Source: Artocarpus heterophyllus
Lineage: Eukaryota; Streptophyta; Magnoliopsida; Rosales; Moraceae
Assembly: GCA_025403435.1 (NCBI GenBank)
Contig: CM046350.1
Location: 21,274,324 to 21,338,323 of the forward strand
DNA length: 64,000 nucleotides
Direction of reading: 5' to 3'
In this document: positions 9,661-20,936 of the stretch, in pieces
How the letters are laid out: the number at the start of each line of letters is the position of its first letter
Numbering within the stretch: position 1 is the stretch's first letter
Program-made: the position numbers and the translations under genes
Notes under the pieces: model-generated
What the model saw: the letters and a program-made list of their open reading frames with translations, nothing else
Database searches by the model: none
Told to the model about the DNA's origin: nothing

Positions 9661-12458
9661 TTGTCTTTAACTCTACTACTCTTGTGTGCCTTTTCATCAG
9701 ATTAGGACGAAGAGTTAAAGTCTGGTGCTGCCCCTTGGGCGGCCTCCAGACTTCTGACCACATGGAAGGGTGGCCTGACGATGGAGCATGGAAAGCTTCA
9801 GGGGAACACGCCTTGCTCATGGTGTGTAGAGGAGGTCCGGGCCTGATAGGGTGCTTTCTCTCATAGGACAAACGGTGCTCTTTGCCCACCATTAGAGAGG
9901 GATTGGCTAGGTGACAGATGAAGATAGGTGAAAGAGGTAATCTTCCTTACTGTTTGGAGGATTTCTTGGCTTTAGGGAAGCTTTGGCCTTGGTGGGGCTT
10001 TGGTGCTGGGGAAGTGGTGATGGGATCTCTAGCAAACAATAGAGGGTAGAGGTGGGGGTGTCTCTAATGGCGGTGGTGGGGGTTCTTCTCACGGTGGTGG
10101 CCTAGCATCGTCCCATTTTCCTTCTAGCTTGCTGGCGGACTCTTGGTGTCCTTGCCCTCTAACTATGGCAGTCGGTCCATATCTAGAGGTCCTGTTGCTG
10201 TAATCTTTTACCCATTATTTTAATTTTCTGTGTTCGTCAAATACAACTGGTATTGTTTGCACCATTTAGTTGTACCTTTTTTGGTACTATTTTATTCAGT
10301 TTTTATTATAATAATCACTACTAGAAATTGTAAAATATATGGCGCTCAATAAACGATAGTTTTTTAGAAACCATTGTGTTAAGCAAGGAAAAACACCGGG
10401 GAGTATGCATAAAACACGAAAAATCATTATGGTAGTGAATAGAGGATTCCACAATAGTTTTTACGAAAAACCATCATGGTATACAACATATTACATGATG
10501 GTTTTTTTGTAAAAATTGTCGTGAAAGATAATCAACAAAATTTTAAAAGCATGCCCTCACCACAATCAACGAAATTTTAAAAGTTTGCTCACTCTTTCTC
10601 TCTCTTTCTTATTCGAATTAACACTCAAACCCAACCCTCTCTCCTTAAACCCAACCCTACCTCTTTCTCTAACCCTCCATCTCTCTCTACCATATGACCG
10701 TCACTATTGTTGTCTTTGCCTCAACCCAACATGACTCACGAGCTCGTCGCCATCCCTCGCTTGTAAAATTTCTTCTCTCCAAGTGTTCTCTCCAAGCTCG
10801 TTGCCTCCACGACCTCGCCGTTGCCAAAAACCCCACCGTTGCTTGCCTCTGACCTTTGTTTGATAACATTTTGTTTCTTTTTATTATTTAGTTTTTTTTT
10901 TAACTTTTAGTTATATAGTTTTAGTTTTAATTATTTATGGTTTGTGTGAATTAATTAGTTTTTGTTGTTTATTTCTAATTTTAGTTTTAGTTTTAATTAC
11001 TTTCTATGTATTTGTGTAAGTGTTTGTATATGTGATGCCTACCACATGTTTGAGAAAAATACTCTATGACTATCATAGCAATTATTTATGTCTTTGGTTG
11101 CTCAAAACTCAATAGCAATTATTTAGGGTTTGTGTGAATTAATTATTTTTAGTTATATAGTTTTTTAATTAGGTTTGTAACTTAATTTGGTTAGTTTTAT
11201 ATTTTTGTTATTTTCATGTTCTTTAGGTTTAGTTTTAGTTTTATAATTTGTTTTTTCTTTAAAATGAATTTTATTATTTTGTTGTGTTAATTTGTTTTAT
11301 TTTTGTTAAATAGTTTTGTTATTTAATATTTGGTTTATGGTTGGAATCATTGTTATTCTATGTAAGTTATATTGACATTTATTACATAGTTAATGTTTGT
11401 ATATGTGTTTGTGTCAATTAAAATTTACATGTGTTTGTGTACGTGTTTGTGTGAATTACTTTCTACATGTATTTGTATATGTGTTTGTGTGAATTATTTA
11501 GGGTTCAATTTTAGCTTCGAAATTGTTAGTATATGTTTATGTGAATTATTCTTTGGGCATGATTACTTAGGTATAGGTAGTAGAGTAAATATATGATTTT
11601 GTAAAAATTTTATAGTTTAGTCTAAATATATGATTTTATAATCAGGGCCTTGTATTAATGGATAACACAAGAAGTAGCCATCCTATGAGAAATCAAAAAT
11701 TCTATTTTTTTTTTTGTTGCTAATAACCAATCTTTCATGACGGTTTTTGATAAAAACGATTGTGGAAAGTATACCTTACATGACAATTTTTTTTTTTTTT
11801 TTTTTATAGAAAACCATCGTGTAAGGTAGAAAATTACGAAGATTAAAAACCGTCATGTAATCTACCTATTCCACGATAGTTTTTATCAAAACTGCCATGG
11901 TAGCCTCCTATAAAACACCTTTAATACCCGTCATTAGTAGCACCCCACAACAATAAAAAATCATTGTGAAAAATCTCTTTGGTATCATGACAGTCGAATT
12001 CACGACAGTTTTTTAGCAGTCGTGAATGCTTTCCATGACGGTTTAAAGCTGTTGTGTAATCCTTAGTTTTTAGTAGTGAATGGAGGTGGTCTCTCCACCT
12101 TACCTTGTAGACCTTTTTTTTTTTTTTTTTTTTCCCTAGTTCACTAGTTTCGGTGTGTTGCAGTTTTGTGTTTGGCCTTGGTGCTATTAGCTTCTCGATG
12201 TGGCTTGATCGGAGTTGTCCACCGCCTATTGAGGTGTGTTTGAGAGAGCCATTTTTGTGCTTGATTGGTTGTGTGCCTTGTCATTTTTCTTTTGGTACTG
12301 GTTCATGGCCTCTGTGCGTTTCAATTAAATCTACTGGTGGTTTTAGTCTATGATTGGAGTTGAGTCGCTAAATGCGTCGTGATCATTCTCATATGAATTA
12401 CTGCTTGTATTTTCCTATTTTGGAATACTGTTACCATTCTCCAAAAAAAAAAAAAAAA
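9661..12458 (+). mobile_element. Possible 5'-truncated LINE 3' end, split by a CACTA element
   Basis: Removing the CACTA element (10316-12078) joins 9661-10315 to 12079-12442. Both parts are GC-richer than the flanks, and the join ends in 16 adenines (12443-12458). The stretch before the poly(A) (TTGTATTTTCCTATTTTGG) resembles plant L1 3' UTRs. No reverse transcriptase is present and I found no target-site duplication, so a processed pseudogene is also possible. Confidence 0.3.
10316..12078. mobile_element. Non-autonomous CACTA (En/Spm) transposon, TSD AAT
   Basis: It starts CACTACTAGAAATTG, ends TTTTTAGTAGTG, and is flanked by the 3-bp duplication AAT (10313-10315 and 12079-12081). Both ends carry many subterminal motifs in both orientations of the type CCATGACGGTTTT/AAAACCGTCATGG, the usual transposase-binding layout of CACTA elements. 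The 1.76-kb interior is mostly T-rich filler with repeated GTGTTTGTGTGAATTA units (about 11390-11500) and a pyrimidine-rich block at 10560-10870. No transposase is encoded. It shares its right-hand ~430 bp with the element at 59928-61306. Confidence 0.92.
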
Positions 12459-13142
12459 GTCCGACTTTTATCATGAACTTCGACTAGGTAGTTGTTTGCC
12501 AGCATGATCAATTCTTACATACATATTTGATATATTTAAATTAGTGGATCACTTTACATTGACAAGCAAATCAATTAGGCTAAGATCTATGTTTCCAATT
12601 CCAAGATGTCATTGGTCTGGTTCATGCACTAGGACGGACAAAAAAAATGAAAACGGAAAAAAAAAATCAAGACACTATTCAAAGTAAATGGGATCATATC
12701 AACATTGGAAGACTAGCCAAACCAAGAAGCTTCTTAACCAAGAAGCTTCTTTCAAATACCAATAACTCAAAGACTTGGGGTTTTCAACGAGGTGGAAAAG
12801 TATGTTTGTTAAGGAATAACGTGCAAAACTACTCTTCGTTTTCGTTTTCGTTTTTGTTTTCGTTTTCGTTTTCCTTTTTGTTTTTTGTATCTTATTTTTT
12901 GTCTCTCTCCCTTTTATTATTATTATTATATTTTTTTTTTTTTTTTTGCGTGAATTGCTCGAACACAACTACTACATTTAGAGAGAGGTCCACTATATGG
13001 TCTATCAAAATGGAACTTAGCATTGTACTAAAAGAAAAACTTTTGTATGGTTTATCACCTTTCTTTTTTTAATATTTGGCAGACGACCAAAAACCCTAGG
13101 GAGTTTTCTTGCCAAGTACTCCATTCCATGATCAAGAATGTG
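12459..13142. other. AT-rich intergenic sequence with TTTTCG hexamer repeat
   Basis: No supportable gene. It contains a (TTTTCG)n-like microsatellite at about 12835-12880, then T-rich and (TTA)n tracts. These account for the Phe/Ser-rich or Lys/Thr-rich open frames on either strand. Confidence 0.55.
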
Positions 13143-13402
13143 AAAGCTGTAACACCCGCCTATTTTATGTAACGGACCACGTTAAGTTAGTAACGCTATT
13201 AAGGAATGTATTTAATAAATAACGTTATATGATATGATATGTGATGTGCATGTTACTAACTTTTCATGTCAAGATTTGTGACAGGTGACGACCGCAAGGA
13301 ATCGTTGTGCTCTAGTGTTCATGAGAAATTATAAATATATGATTATTTAATTTATGATGCAATGATGTGTGAATGTTTTATGTTATGGCATTTAATGACA
13401 GA

Positions 13403-13481
13403 TCGGCAGGCCGAAGAAGGAAAATCGGCAGGCCGAAGAAGGAAAATCGGCAGGCCGAAGAGGAAAAATCGGCAGGCCGAA
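13403..13481 (+). repeat. Four-copy TCGGCAGGCCGAA array in the gypsy LTR
   Basis: Exact 13-mers start at 13403, 13425, 13447 and 13469, a strict 22-bp period with A/G-rich spacers. Each motif is itself a short inverted repeat (TCGGC-AG-GCCGA). The same array recurs in the 3' LTR at 21192-21270. Confidence 0.92.
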
Positions 13482-15509
13482 CAAAGTTGACAACAGTCAG
13501 CAGAAATCTCTCCAGAGTTATGACTGAGTTAATTACGTTAATTGGGTGAATTAATGTGATTAATTGGCATAATAATGGAATGTTTTTATCAGTTAAGGAA
13601 ATTAAAGGATTAGATTTGTATTATATTAAGAGGTTTCCTATTTTTAGAAGGTGAGTTAAGGTAAGATTGATGATGTTTGACCTTCCTTTTCTATTCTTCT
13701 CCTTTTCCCACGCCAATCACCTTCTTCATAGTCAGAATATTTCTGACTTAATGAAGAGTAATGACTCTTTATTATATACATTACGTTAAAAATTTTTATT
13801 ACGCTCTTTCCTCAAATAATTTGTCTCGATTCCGAGACGTTCCTTCATTATTTCTCTTCCTCCTCTCACGCCCCAAGTCACGCCCCTACAGTCAGAATTT
13901 TTCTGACTTAATGAAGGGAATTGAATTCCCATCAATGGTTTTTATTGCGTTAAAGTTTTAACGTTTCCTTTTTCATTATTTTCTCTCCTTCACACGTTTT
14001 GCTTCTCAAAAATTTCTGAGACATTCTTTCACTTCTCTTCCTCTTCCCTTCCTCACAAAATTTCTTTTTCTCTTCCACGAAAATTTTCTGATTAAAAAAA
14101 AAAGAGAGAGAAGTCTTGTTTCGTTGATCGAATTCAAGAATTTCGAGAAGAAACTTCAAGGTATGAATTCAGTTTTTTTTTGGTAAATGTAAAAAGATGT
14201 TCTCCTCTTCAAATTTTGTCTACAATGTCTTCTTTAGGTATTGTATTTTGTTATGTGTGATGTCTCCTCACGTTTTATGTCATTTTAATGTTTTATGAAA
14301 AATGAATATTTCTGTCTTCTACCCCTCACAGTAAAATGATACTGTTTAATTTTGAAGGTATGAAAAATGTAATGATTATTCTATAGGTAAAGAATGATGT
14401 TTTCGTGAAAAGTTGTTAATTATGCTTATGTATGAGTATGTAAGATGAATGTATTTTATGATTATGAAATGTTTTAATAAACGTTATTTTTTTGGATTGT
14501 TTGATCATAAAATGTTATGTATGTTTAAAAGATTTTATGATAATAAAAATAATATTTAAAATATGAGATGAGTGTATGGATATTTTATGATAAGTATTGA
14601 TTTTTTATTGCACCTTAAAATGGATATATGGCATGGACACTTAAGGAAGCAAGCACAACGAGACCGCGGTGTCGTCACCAAGTGCAATATTAAGGTTAAG
14701 TAAGCTATCGATCAAGTAAGTACATTCTCACCTGCAACATGACACTTTTTCAAGGTTTAATGATATGTTTACAAGGATTTTCATGATGATTTTATGATGA
14801 TTTTTCTTAAAGGATTCCTTATGAAAAGTTTTTCATGATTTAAAGTTATGCATGTATGATGATTATGGTATGTTTCAAAGTATGAAAAATTATGTATATA
14901 TGTATCACCTAATAAGTGTTGCACACCCAATGTTATGAAATGATATATTATGATGTCATGAATGGTTAGGGATTAGCTACCCTTCTCCTCTCATGACGGC
15001 GCGCCAATGATGATGTTTATGGTGCAACACTTGGGCCCTTAAGAATAATAATAAAAAAAAAAATATATAGATATATAAATTTTAAAATGGTCAATATTAT
15101 GAAAGATATGTTTCCATGAAATTGTGCTTATGGCACTTTTATGATGATGATGTTTATGAAATGTTTTAAATTGTGAGAATTTTATGTACTTACTAAGCAT
15201 TAGCTTATTCATGTTTTATATGTCATGTTGCAGATAAGGGTAAGAGAGTCTTGGAATAGGTGGAGGACATGGAACGGCGTGTGAGCAACATGAACGATGA
15301 ATTGTAACCGGAAGCACGCCAAGAAGAAATGAATTTATGATTCAATAAAATTATATATTTTGAACATATTTTATGTTGGGTTTTTAAGAACACTTATATT
15401 ATGGTTTTATAAGTTATTTTATCATTTTTTTTATGAATATGAACCTTCACTATATTTTACGTAAAGTTAGAACGTTTTAAATTTTTTACCAAAGTAGATT
15501 TGGTCTCGG

Positions 15510-15700
15510 ACGGCCTGCCGAACTCCGTGTCCGGCCTGCCGAAGACCAGAAGATCGGCCGACCGATCCATTTTTTCGGCCTGCCGAACCTGGATGAATTT
15601 TTGGTCCGAATTACAAAGCTTCTGCCGGCCTGCCGGTGGAAGACGCTCCGGCTTGCCGATGTAGTTCGGCTTGCCGAAGTCCCAAGTTCGGCCTGCCGAA
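15510..15700 (+). repeat. Inverse-complement motif array (GGCCTGCCGA) in the gypsy LTR
   Basis: About seven copies of CGGCCTGCCGAA or close variants lie at about 15510, 15531, 15575, 15625, 15648, 15665 and 15687. They are the reverse complement of the motif at 13403-13481. A GATCGGCCGACCGATC-like palindrome lies at 15552-15567. The 3' LTR has the same set at about 23299-23489. Confidence 0.9.
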
Positions 15701-16064
15701 CTGTGGGAATAAGAGGAATTCAAAGATATGTTGATCAAAGTGATTTAATGTGAGATTTTAATAAATCTTGATTTTACTATTTGATTATCAATTATTATTA
15801 AATAAGTTCTTGAATAAATTAAGTATAAACGAATAAATTATGTTATGAAATAACATTAAACTATGTCTTTCGAAACAATGTAAGTTTTAAAAAAAAAAAA
15901 AAAAAAATTTATGTGAATGGATCCTGGTAATGTAAGTTTAAGTACTTTTAAAATCTATAGTACGATTGAGTTGATATTATCTATGTGTTTAATTATTTAA
16001 GCATGTATGAATATAAGTATGTAACGATATCTGTGACGTCCGAATAAAGGGGCGTTACAGGCTT

Positions 16065-16076
16065 TGGTATCAGAGA
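16065..16076 (+). promoter_or_regulatory. Gypsy primer-binding site
   Basis: TGGTATCAGAGA begins six bases after the end of the 5' LTR. It matches the complement of the 3' end of initiator methionine tRNA, the primer for minus-strand cDNA synthesis. Confidence 0.93.
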
Positions 16077-16268
16077 GAATCTTTCGATTACAATTCATAT
16101 CGCCACACGTCAATCCAAGTCCTCCAAGTAAGTTTGTTAGATGTACTGATGCAAGTATGATAATAAAATTAAGGTTTGAATGTTTAATGATTAAAAGACA
16201 TAGTAATGAAAACCTGTCTCATAAATAGAAGATGAATTTTAAGTCCTTATTATTTTAGGAAATTTACG

Positions 16269-19200
16269 ATGGACGGCTATAGAAGAATGCAGACCCGCAC
16301 CCAGTCTAACGAGAGACTTATGACAATGATCGCTGAACTACAAAGGCAGTTGGAGGATCAACGACGGGAAATAGCTGCATTAAGGGCCAATAGCCAGAAT
16401 GGTGAACAACCAGGCAATGATGTGCCTCCTCCTCCTCCGCAGCCACAAGTACAAGTAAATGAAGTCCCAGCTCCTGCTGCTGAACCAAGAGCAGCCTATC
16501 AAGAACCTCTTTTGGTCAGATGGAAGAGAGTTAAGCCAGCTGACTTTGAGGGTTCTAAGGACCCGCTAGTCGCTCAAGGATGGTTAAAGACAATTGAGGC
16601 TACCTTACGACTCATGGATTTCACGGATAATGAAAAGGTCCTCTGTGCCTCGTACTGCCTTACTATGGAGGCCAGGATATGGTGGGATGGCATCGAACAG
16701 AGCAGAAGTGTTGAAGAAATGTCATGGGCTGACTTTGTTCACGAGTTCAACATGAAGTTCTTCCACATGAATGTTACGAGGAAACATTATGAGGAGTTCG
16801 AAAGCTTACGTCAGGGGGATATGACAGTCACTGATGTGGTGACAAAGTTTGATCAACTTGCTCGTCTGTGTCCAGGGATGGTTATGAATGAAGATGAAAG
16901 GGTCAGAAGGTTGATAAGAGCCCTTAGACCAGACATTGCTGCAATTGTTGATGGGGCAAGTCCGCCAAGGACCCAAGAGCAGGTTGTTATGAGGGCCCAA
17001 CGTGCTGAGTTCCATTTGTCAAAGTTAAGAAGGAATCAGCCTCAGCCCAACCAGCAAGCCAACAATGCTAATAGCCAGAACCGTCCTTCCCACAGGAACA
17101 ACAACAACAGCAACAACAACAGTCAAAACTGGAGAAACAATAAGAGGAAGGGCAATCCTCAACAACAGCAGGGCCAAGACAACAAAAGGCACAATGATGG
17201 TCAGCGCAACAACAATGACAGGCGATTCCAACCATGTGCCAAATGTGGAAAGAAGCATCCGGGGGAATGTCGGCTGGGAACGAACCAATGTTTCATATGT
17301 GGGCGTGAAGATCATTTCGTAAAGAATTGCCCCAAATTGATAAATGCCAATGCCCCACAGAGACCTACTCCTCAGGCCCAGCTGCATCAGATGCAAGCCT
17401 CCCTTGATGGGCCACTAATCAGCCAAGGGAGACTTGAAGCCCCACCAACGAATGCCCGAATCTATACCATGACAAAGGAACAAGTGGCTGCAGAAACCTC
17501 CAACGTGGTCACAGGTCAGATAACAAGCTTATGTAATGATGTTTATGTTCTTTTTGATACGGGTGCCACGCATTCTTTTGTGTCTATGTCACATGCTAGG
17601 AAGTTAGGGGTTCGTTTAGAGCCAATGAGACAGGGATTCACTACGACACTACCCTCCGGGGAAGTGATATTATCCACGCATTGTTTGCGTGCAGTACCCC
17701 TATGGATTTCTGATAGGGAACTTTTTGTCGACCTCATTGTGATCGATATGCATGACTATGACATGATTCTTGGGATGGATTTCCTAAGTAAGTATAATGC
17801 CGCGATCGAATGCCGGAAACGAAAGGTGATCTTCCATCCTGAAGGTAATCAGAAATTTGTTTATGTTGGCGAGACCAGGAAGAAACCCCACATGTTTTTA
17901 TCGGCAATGAAAGCAAGGAAGCTGTTAGCAAGTGGCTGTATGGGCTATCTGGCAAATGTTGTAGACAAAAGCCAAGAAGGAAAGATAAGAATTAAAGATG
18001 TGCATGTTGTTCATAAATATGAAGATGTGTTTCCTGATGATCTAAAGAGTCTACCGCCAGAAAGAGAAGTTGAATTCGAGATTGAGCTCGCTCCAGGCAC
18101 CGAACCAATCTCTAAAGCTCCTTACAGAATGGCCCCGGCAGAATTAAAGGAGCTTCACACGCAATTAAAGGAGCTGCTTGACAAAGGATTTATCAGGCCA
18201 AGTCACTCACCGTGGGGTGCACCAGTCTTATTTGTGAAAAAGAAGGATGGCACTATGAGACTCTGCATCGACTACAGAGAACTGAACAAGGTGACAATCA
18301 AGAACAAGTATCCGTTGCCTCGAATAGATGATTTGTTTGATCAGCTCAAGGGTGCATCGGTGTTCTCAAAAATTGATCTACGATCAGGATATCACCAGTT
18401 GAAGATTAAAGAAGGAGATATCCCCAAGACTGCGTTCAGGTCGAGGTATGGTCACCATGAATTTGTGGTTATGCCTTTCGGTTTGACGAATGCACCTGCT
18501 GCCTTTATGGATCTAATGAACAGGGTATTCAAGGATTTTCTCGATAAATTTGTTGTTGTATTTATCGACGATATTCTTGTCTACTCGAAGAGTCAGGAAG
18601 AGCATGAGGAGCACTTAAGGATCGTGCTGGAGACCTTGAGAAGACACCAGCTTTATGCTAAGTTCTCTAAATGCGAGTTTTGGCTTGATAAAGTGTCATT
18701 CCTAGGGCATGTCATTTCAAAGGATGGGATAATGGTAGACCCTACTAAAGTAGAAGCTGTACTCAATTGGAAGCAACCGATGAATGCAAGTGAAATAAGG
18801 AGCTTCTTGGGTCTAGCAGGTTACTATCGGAGATTTGTAGAAGATTTCTCCAAGATAGCAGCTCCACTCACGAACCTAACTCGCAAAGGAAGGAAGTATG
18901 AATGGACGGATGCATGTGAAAAGAGTTTTCAAGAGTTGAAGAAAAGATTAACGACGGCTCCAGTGTTGGCAATTCCTGAGGGAAATGATGGGTTCGTAAT
19001 CTATAGTGATGCATCCAAGATGGGCCTAGGAGCTGTTTTGATGCAAAATGAAAAGGTGATTGCTTATGCTTCAAGGCAACTAAAGGATTATGAAAAGAAC
19101 TATCCTACTCATGACCTAGAGTTAGCAGCAGTCGTCTTCGCATTAAAGATATGGAGACACTATTTATATGGGGTCCAATGCAAGATATTCACTGATCATC

Positions 19201-20900
19201 AAAGTCTGAAGTATTTCTTCACACAAAAAGACCTGAACATGAGACAACGAAGATGGCTAGAGTTGGTGAAGGATTATGACTGTGAAATCCTTTATCATCC
19301 TGGTAAAGCAAACCGAGTAGCTGATGCTTTAAGTAGGAAGTCAGTTGCCACATTGATGTCTATGCAAGCAATGTCTCCACCTTTAAGGAAGGAAATTTTA
19401 GACTTCGGTTTAGAACTTATAGCAGGTCAACTATCAGCACTCTCTCTTGCTCCGACAATGTATGATGAAATTCGGAGTAAGCAAGATGACGACGTGAGCC
19501 TTGTAAGGATTAAGCATGAAATAAAAGAGGGAAAATGTCAAGAGTTTCGTACTGCTGATGATGAAACTCTGTACCTTAAGGATCGTTTATGTGTTCCCAA
19601 TGTTGATAATTTAAGGGAGAGGATCTTGGCAGAAATTCATGACACTCCTTACTCTATTCATCCAGGTGCAACGAAGATGTATAATGATCTAAAGGGTAAT
19701 TTTTGGTGGTTTGGAATGAAACGTGATGTTGCAAAGTATGTGAAGAAATGTATGACATGTCAGCAAGTAAAAGCTGAACACCAGAAACCTGGTGGTGAAC
19801 TACAGTCTATTCAAATACCGGAATGGAAGTGGGAGGAAATAGCAATGGATTTCATTACCGGCTTACCCAGAACTACGAACGGCTATGATGCAATTTGGGT
19901 AATTGTGGATCGGCTGACGAAGACGGCGCATTTCATTCCTATCAAGATCACTTATTCCATGGAACGATTAGCGGAACTCTATGTTAAGGAGATTGTACGA
20001 CTACATGGGATTCCCAAGTCAATTATCTCAGATCGTGATGGTAGGTTCACATCTAAATTTTGGAAAAGTGTCCAGAATGCAATGGGAACCAGGCTTCATT
20101 TCAGTACAGCTTTTCATCCTCAGACTGACGGCCAAACAGAGAGGACGAACTTGATTTTAGAAGATATGCTACGGGCATGTTCTCTCGATTTTAAGACCAG
20201 CTGGTGTAAAATGTTACCATTAGCAGAGTTTGCTTACAACAACAGCTTTCAGGCGACAATTGGAATGGCACCATATGAAGCATTGTATGGACGGAAATGC
20301 AGGTCACCTATATGTTGGCACGAAGCTGGTGAAAAGAAGTTGATGGAAAGTGTTGATGCTGAAAGAACCGACTTTGTAAATGAAACTTCTGAGATGATAA
20401 AGTTGATAAGAAGAAGAATAGAGACTGCTCAAAGCCGTCAAAAGAGTTATGCTGATAAAAGAAGAAGACCTTTAGAGTTCGCTGTAGGCGAATATGTGTT
20501 CTTAAAAGTTGCACCAATGAAAGGGGTTATGAGGTTTGGGAAGAAAAGCAAGTTAAGCCCAAGATTCATCGGTCCTTATGAAATTGTTAAACAAATAGGC
20601 AAAGTAGCTTATCAGCTGAAGTTGCCATCTGAAATGTCCGCAATACACAATGTATTTCATGTCTCCATGCTAAAGAAGTATGTTCCGGACCCTACGCATG
20701 TGATTGAGCCACAAGTGATCGAGATACGAGAAGACCTAAGTTACGAAGAAAAGCCAATGAAGATACTCGATCGAAAAACAAGGACTTTGAGGAATAAAGA
20801 AATTCCATTGGTCAAGGTGTTATGGCGAAATCAGCAAGTTGAAGAAGCTACATGGGAACGTGAAGATGACATGAAAGTTTTGTATCCACATTTGTTCTAA
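16269..20900 (+). CDS. Gypsy/chromovirus gag-pol polyprotein, 1,543 aa, intact
   Basis: A single uninterrupted frame encodes all proteins needed for retrotransposition. In order: a predicted coiled coil (about residues 14-40); capsid/retrotrans_gag (about 103-245); a basic Asn/Gln-rich linker; a CCHC zinc knuckle at 341-354 ([14 protein letters not shown]); aspartic protease with DTG at 430-432; reverse transcriptase with catalytic D703 and FIDD at 765-768; RNase H with YSDAS (D914); and integrase. The integrase has an HHCC zinc finger (H1124, H1131, C1161, C1164) and a D1194/D1255/E1291 triad with the DD35E spacing. The last ~55 residues, with [18 protein letters not shown], are a chromodomain-like tail typical of Tekay/Del chromoviruses, thought to steer integration to heterochromatin. 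The ATG at 16269 lies about 200 bp after the PBS. No catalytic residue appears missing, so the copy may be competent. Confidence 0.97.
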   Translation: MDGYRRMQTRTQSNERLMTMIAELQRQLEDQRREIAALRANSQNGEQPGNDVPPPPPQPQVQVNEVPAPAAEPRAAYQEPLLVRWKRVKPADFEGSKDPLVAQGWLKTIEATLRLMDFTDNEKVLCASYCLTMEARIWWDGIEQSRSVEEMSWADFVHEFNMKFFHMNVTRKHYEEFESLRQGDMTVTDVVTKFDQLARLCPGMVMNEDERVRRLIRALRPDIAAIVDGASPPRTQEQVVMRAQRAEFHLSKLRRNQPQPNQQANNANSQNRPSHRNNNNSNNNSQNWRNNKRKGNPQQQQGQDNKRHNDGQRNNNDRRFQPCAKCGKKHPGECRLGTNQCFICGREDHFVKNCPKLINANAPQRPTPQAQLHQMQASLDGPLISQGRLEAPPTNARIYTMTKEQVAAETSNVVTGQITSLCNDVYVLFDTGATHSFVSMSHARKLGVRLEPMRQGFTTTLPSGEVILSTHCLRAVPLWISDRELFVDLIVIDMHDYDMILGMDFLSKYNAAIECRKRKVIFHPEGNQKFVYVGETRKKPHMFLSAMKARKLLASGCMGYLANVVDKSQEGKIRIKDVHVVHKYEDVFPDDLKSLPPEREVEFEIELAPGTEPISKAPYRMAPAELKELHTQLKELLDKGFIRPSHSPWGAPVLFVKKKDGTMRLCIDYRELNKVTIKNKYPLPRIDDLFDQLKGASVFSKIDLRSGYHQLKIKEGDIPKTAFRSRYGHHEFVVMPFGLTNAPAAFMDLMNRVFKDFLDKFVVVFIDDILVYSKSQEEHEEHLRIVLETLRRHQLYAKFSKCEFWLDKVSFLGHVISKDGIMVDPTKVEAVLNWKQPMNASEIRSFLGLAGYYRRFVEDFSKIAAPLTNLTRKGRKYEWTDACEKSFQELKKRLTTAPVLAIPEGNDGFVIYSDASKMGLGAVLMQNEKVIAYASRQLKDYEKNYPTHDLELAAVVFALKIWRHYLYGVQCKIFTDHQSLKYFFTQKDLNMRQRRWLELVKDYDCEILYHPGKANRVADALSRKSVATLMSMQAMSPPLRKEILDFGLELIAGQLSALSLAPTMYDEIRSKQDDDVSLVRIKHEIKEGKCQEFRTADDETLYLKDRLCVPNVDNLRERILAEIHDTPYSIHPGATKMYNDLKGNFWWFGMKRDVAKYVKKCMTCQQVKAEHQKPGGELQSIQIPEWKWEEIAMDFITGLPRTTNGYDAIWVIVDRLTKTAHFIPIKITYSMERLAELYVKEIVRLHGIPKSIISDRDGRFTSKFWKSVQNAMGTRLHFSTAFHPQTDGQTERTNLILEDMLRACSLDFKTSWCKMLPLAEFAYNNSFQATIGMAPYEALYGRKCRSPICWHEAGEKKLMESVDAERTDFVNETSEMIKLIRRRIETAQSRQKSYADKRRRPLEFAVGEYVFLKVAPMKGVMRFGKKSKLSPRFIGPYEIVKQIGKVAYQLKLPSEMSAIHNVFHVSMLKKYVPDPTHVIEPQVIEIREDLSYEEKPMKILDRKTRTLRNKEIPLVKVLWRNQQVEEATWEREDDMKVLYPHLF

Positions 20901-20922
20901 GTTTCGAGGACGAAACTTTTAT

Positions 20923-20936
20923 AAGGTGAGGAGAAT
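20923..20936 (+). promoter_or_regulatory. Gypsy polypurine tract
   Basis: AAGGTGAGGAGAAT lies immediately before the 3' LTR, 22 bp after the gag-pol stop. It is the likely primer for plus-strand cDNA synthesis. Confidence 0.88.

Larger units (their letters stand above)
13148..16059 (+). repeat. Gypsy 5' LTR
   Basis: 2,912 bp from TGTAACACCCG to GGGGCGTTACA, practically identical to 20937-23848. It holds a four-copy motif array near the left end and about seven inverse-complement copies near the right end (listed separately). It also contains two copies of a hairpin-like palindrome, AGTCAGAATATTTCTGACTT at 13730-13749 and a variant at 13890-13908. The polyadenylation and transcription start sites cannot be placed with confidence. 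Confidence 0.96.

Noticed and set aside
12647..13072. Overlapping long open frames, Phe/Ser-rich (+) and Lys/Thr-rich (-)
   Set aside because: Produced by (TTTTCG)n and T-rich low-complexity DNA; no domain.
13403..13481. Regularly spaced short repeats as a CRISPR-like array
   Set aside because: The context is a plant retrotransposon LTR. Spacers are only 9 bp and nearly identical, and no cas genes exist.
13761..15738. Short open frames within the 5' LTR, repeated at 21550-23528 in the 3' LTR
   Set aside because: They are identical in both LTRs only because the LTRs are identical. They overlap non-coding motif arrays and have no domain.
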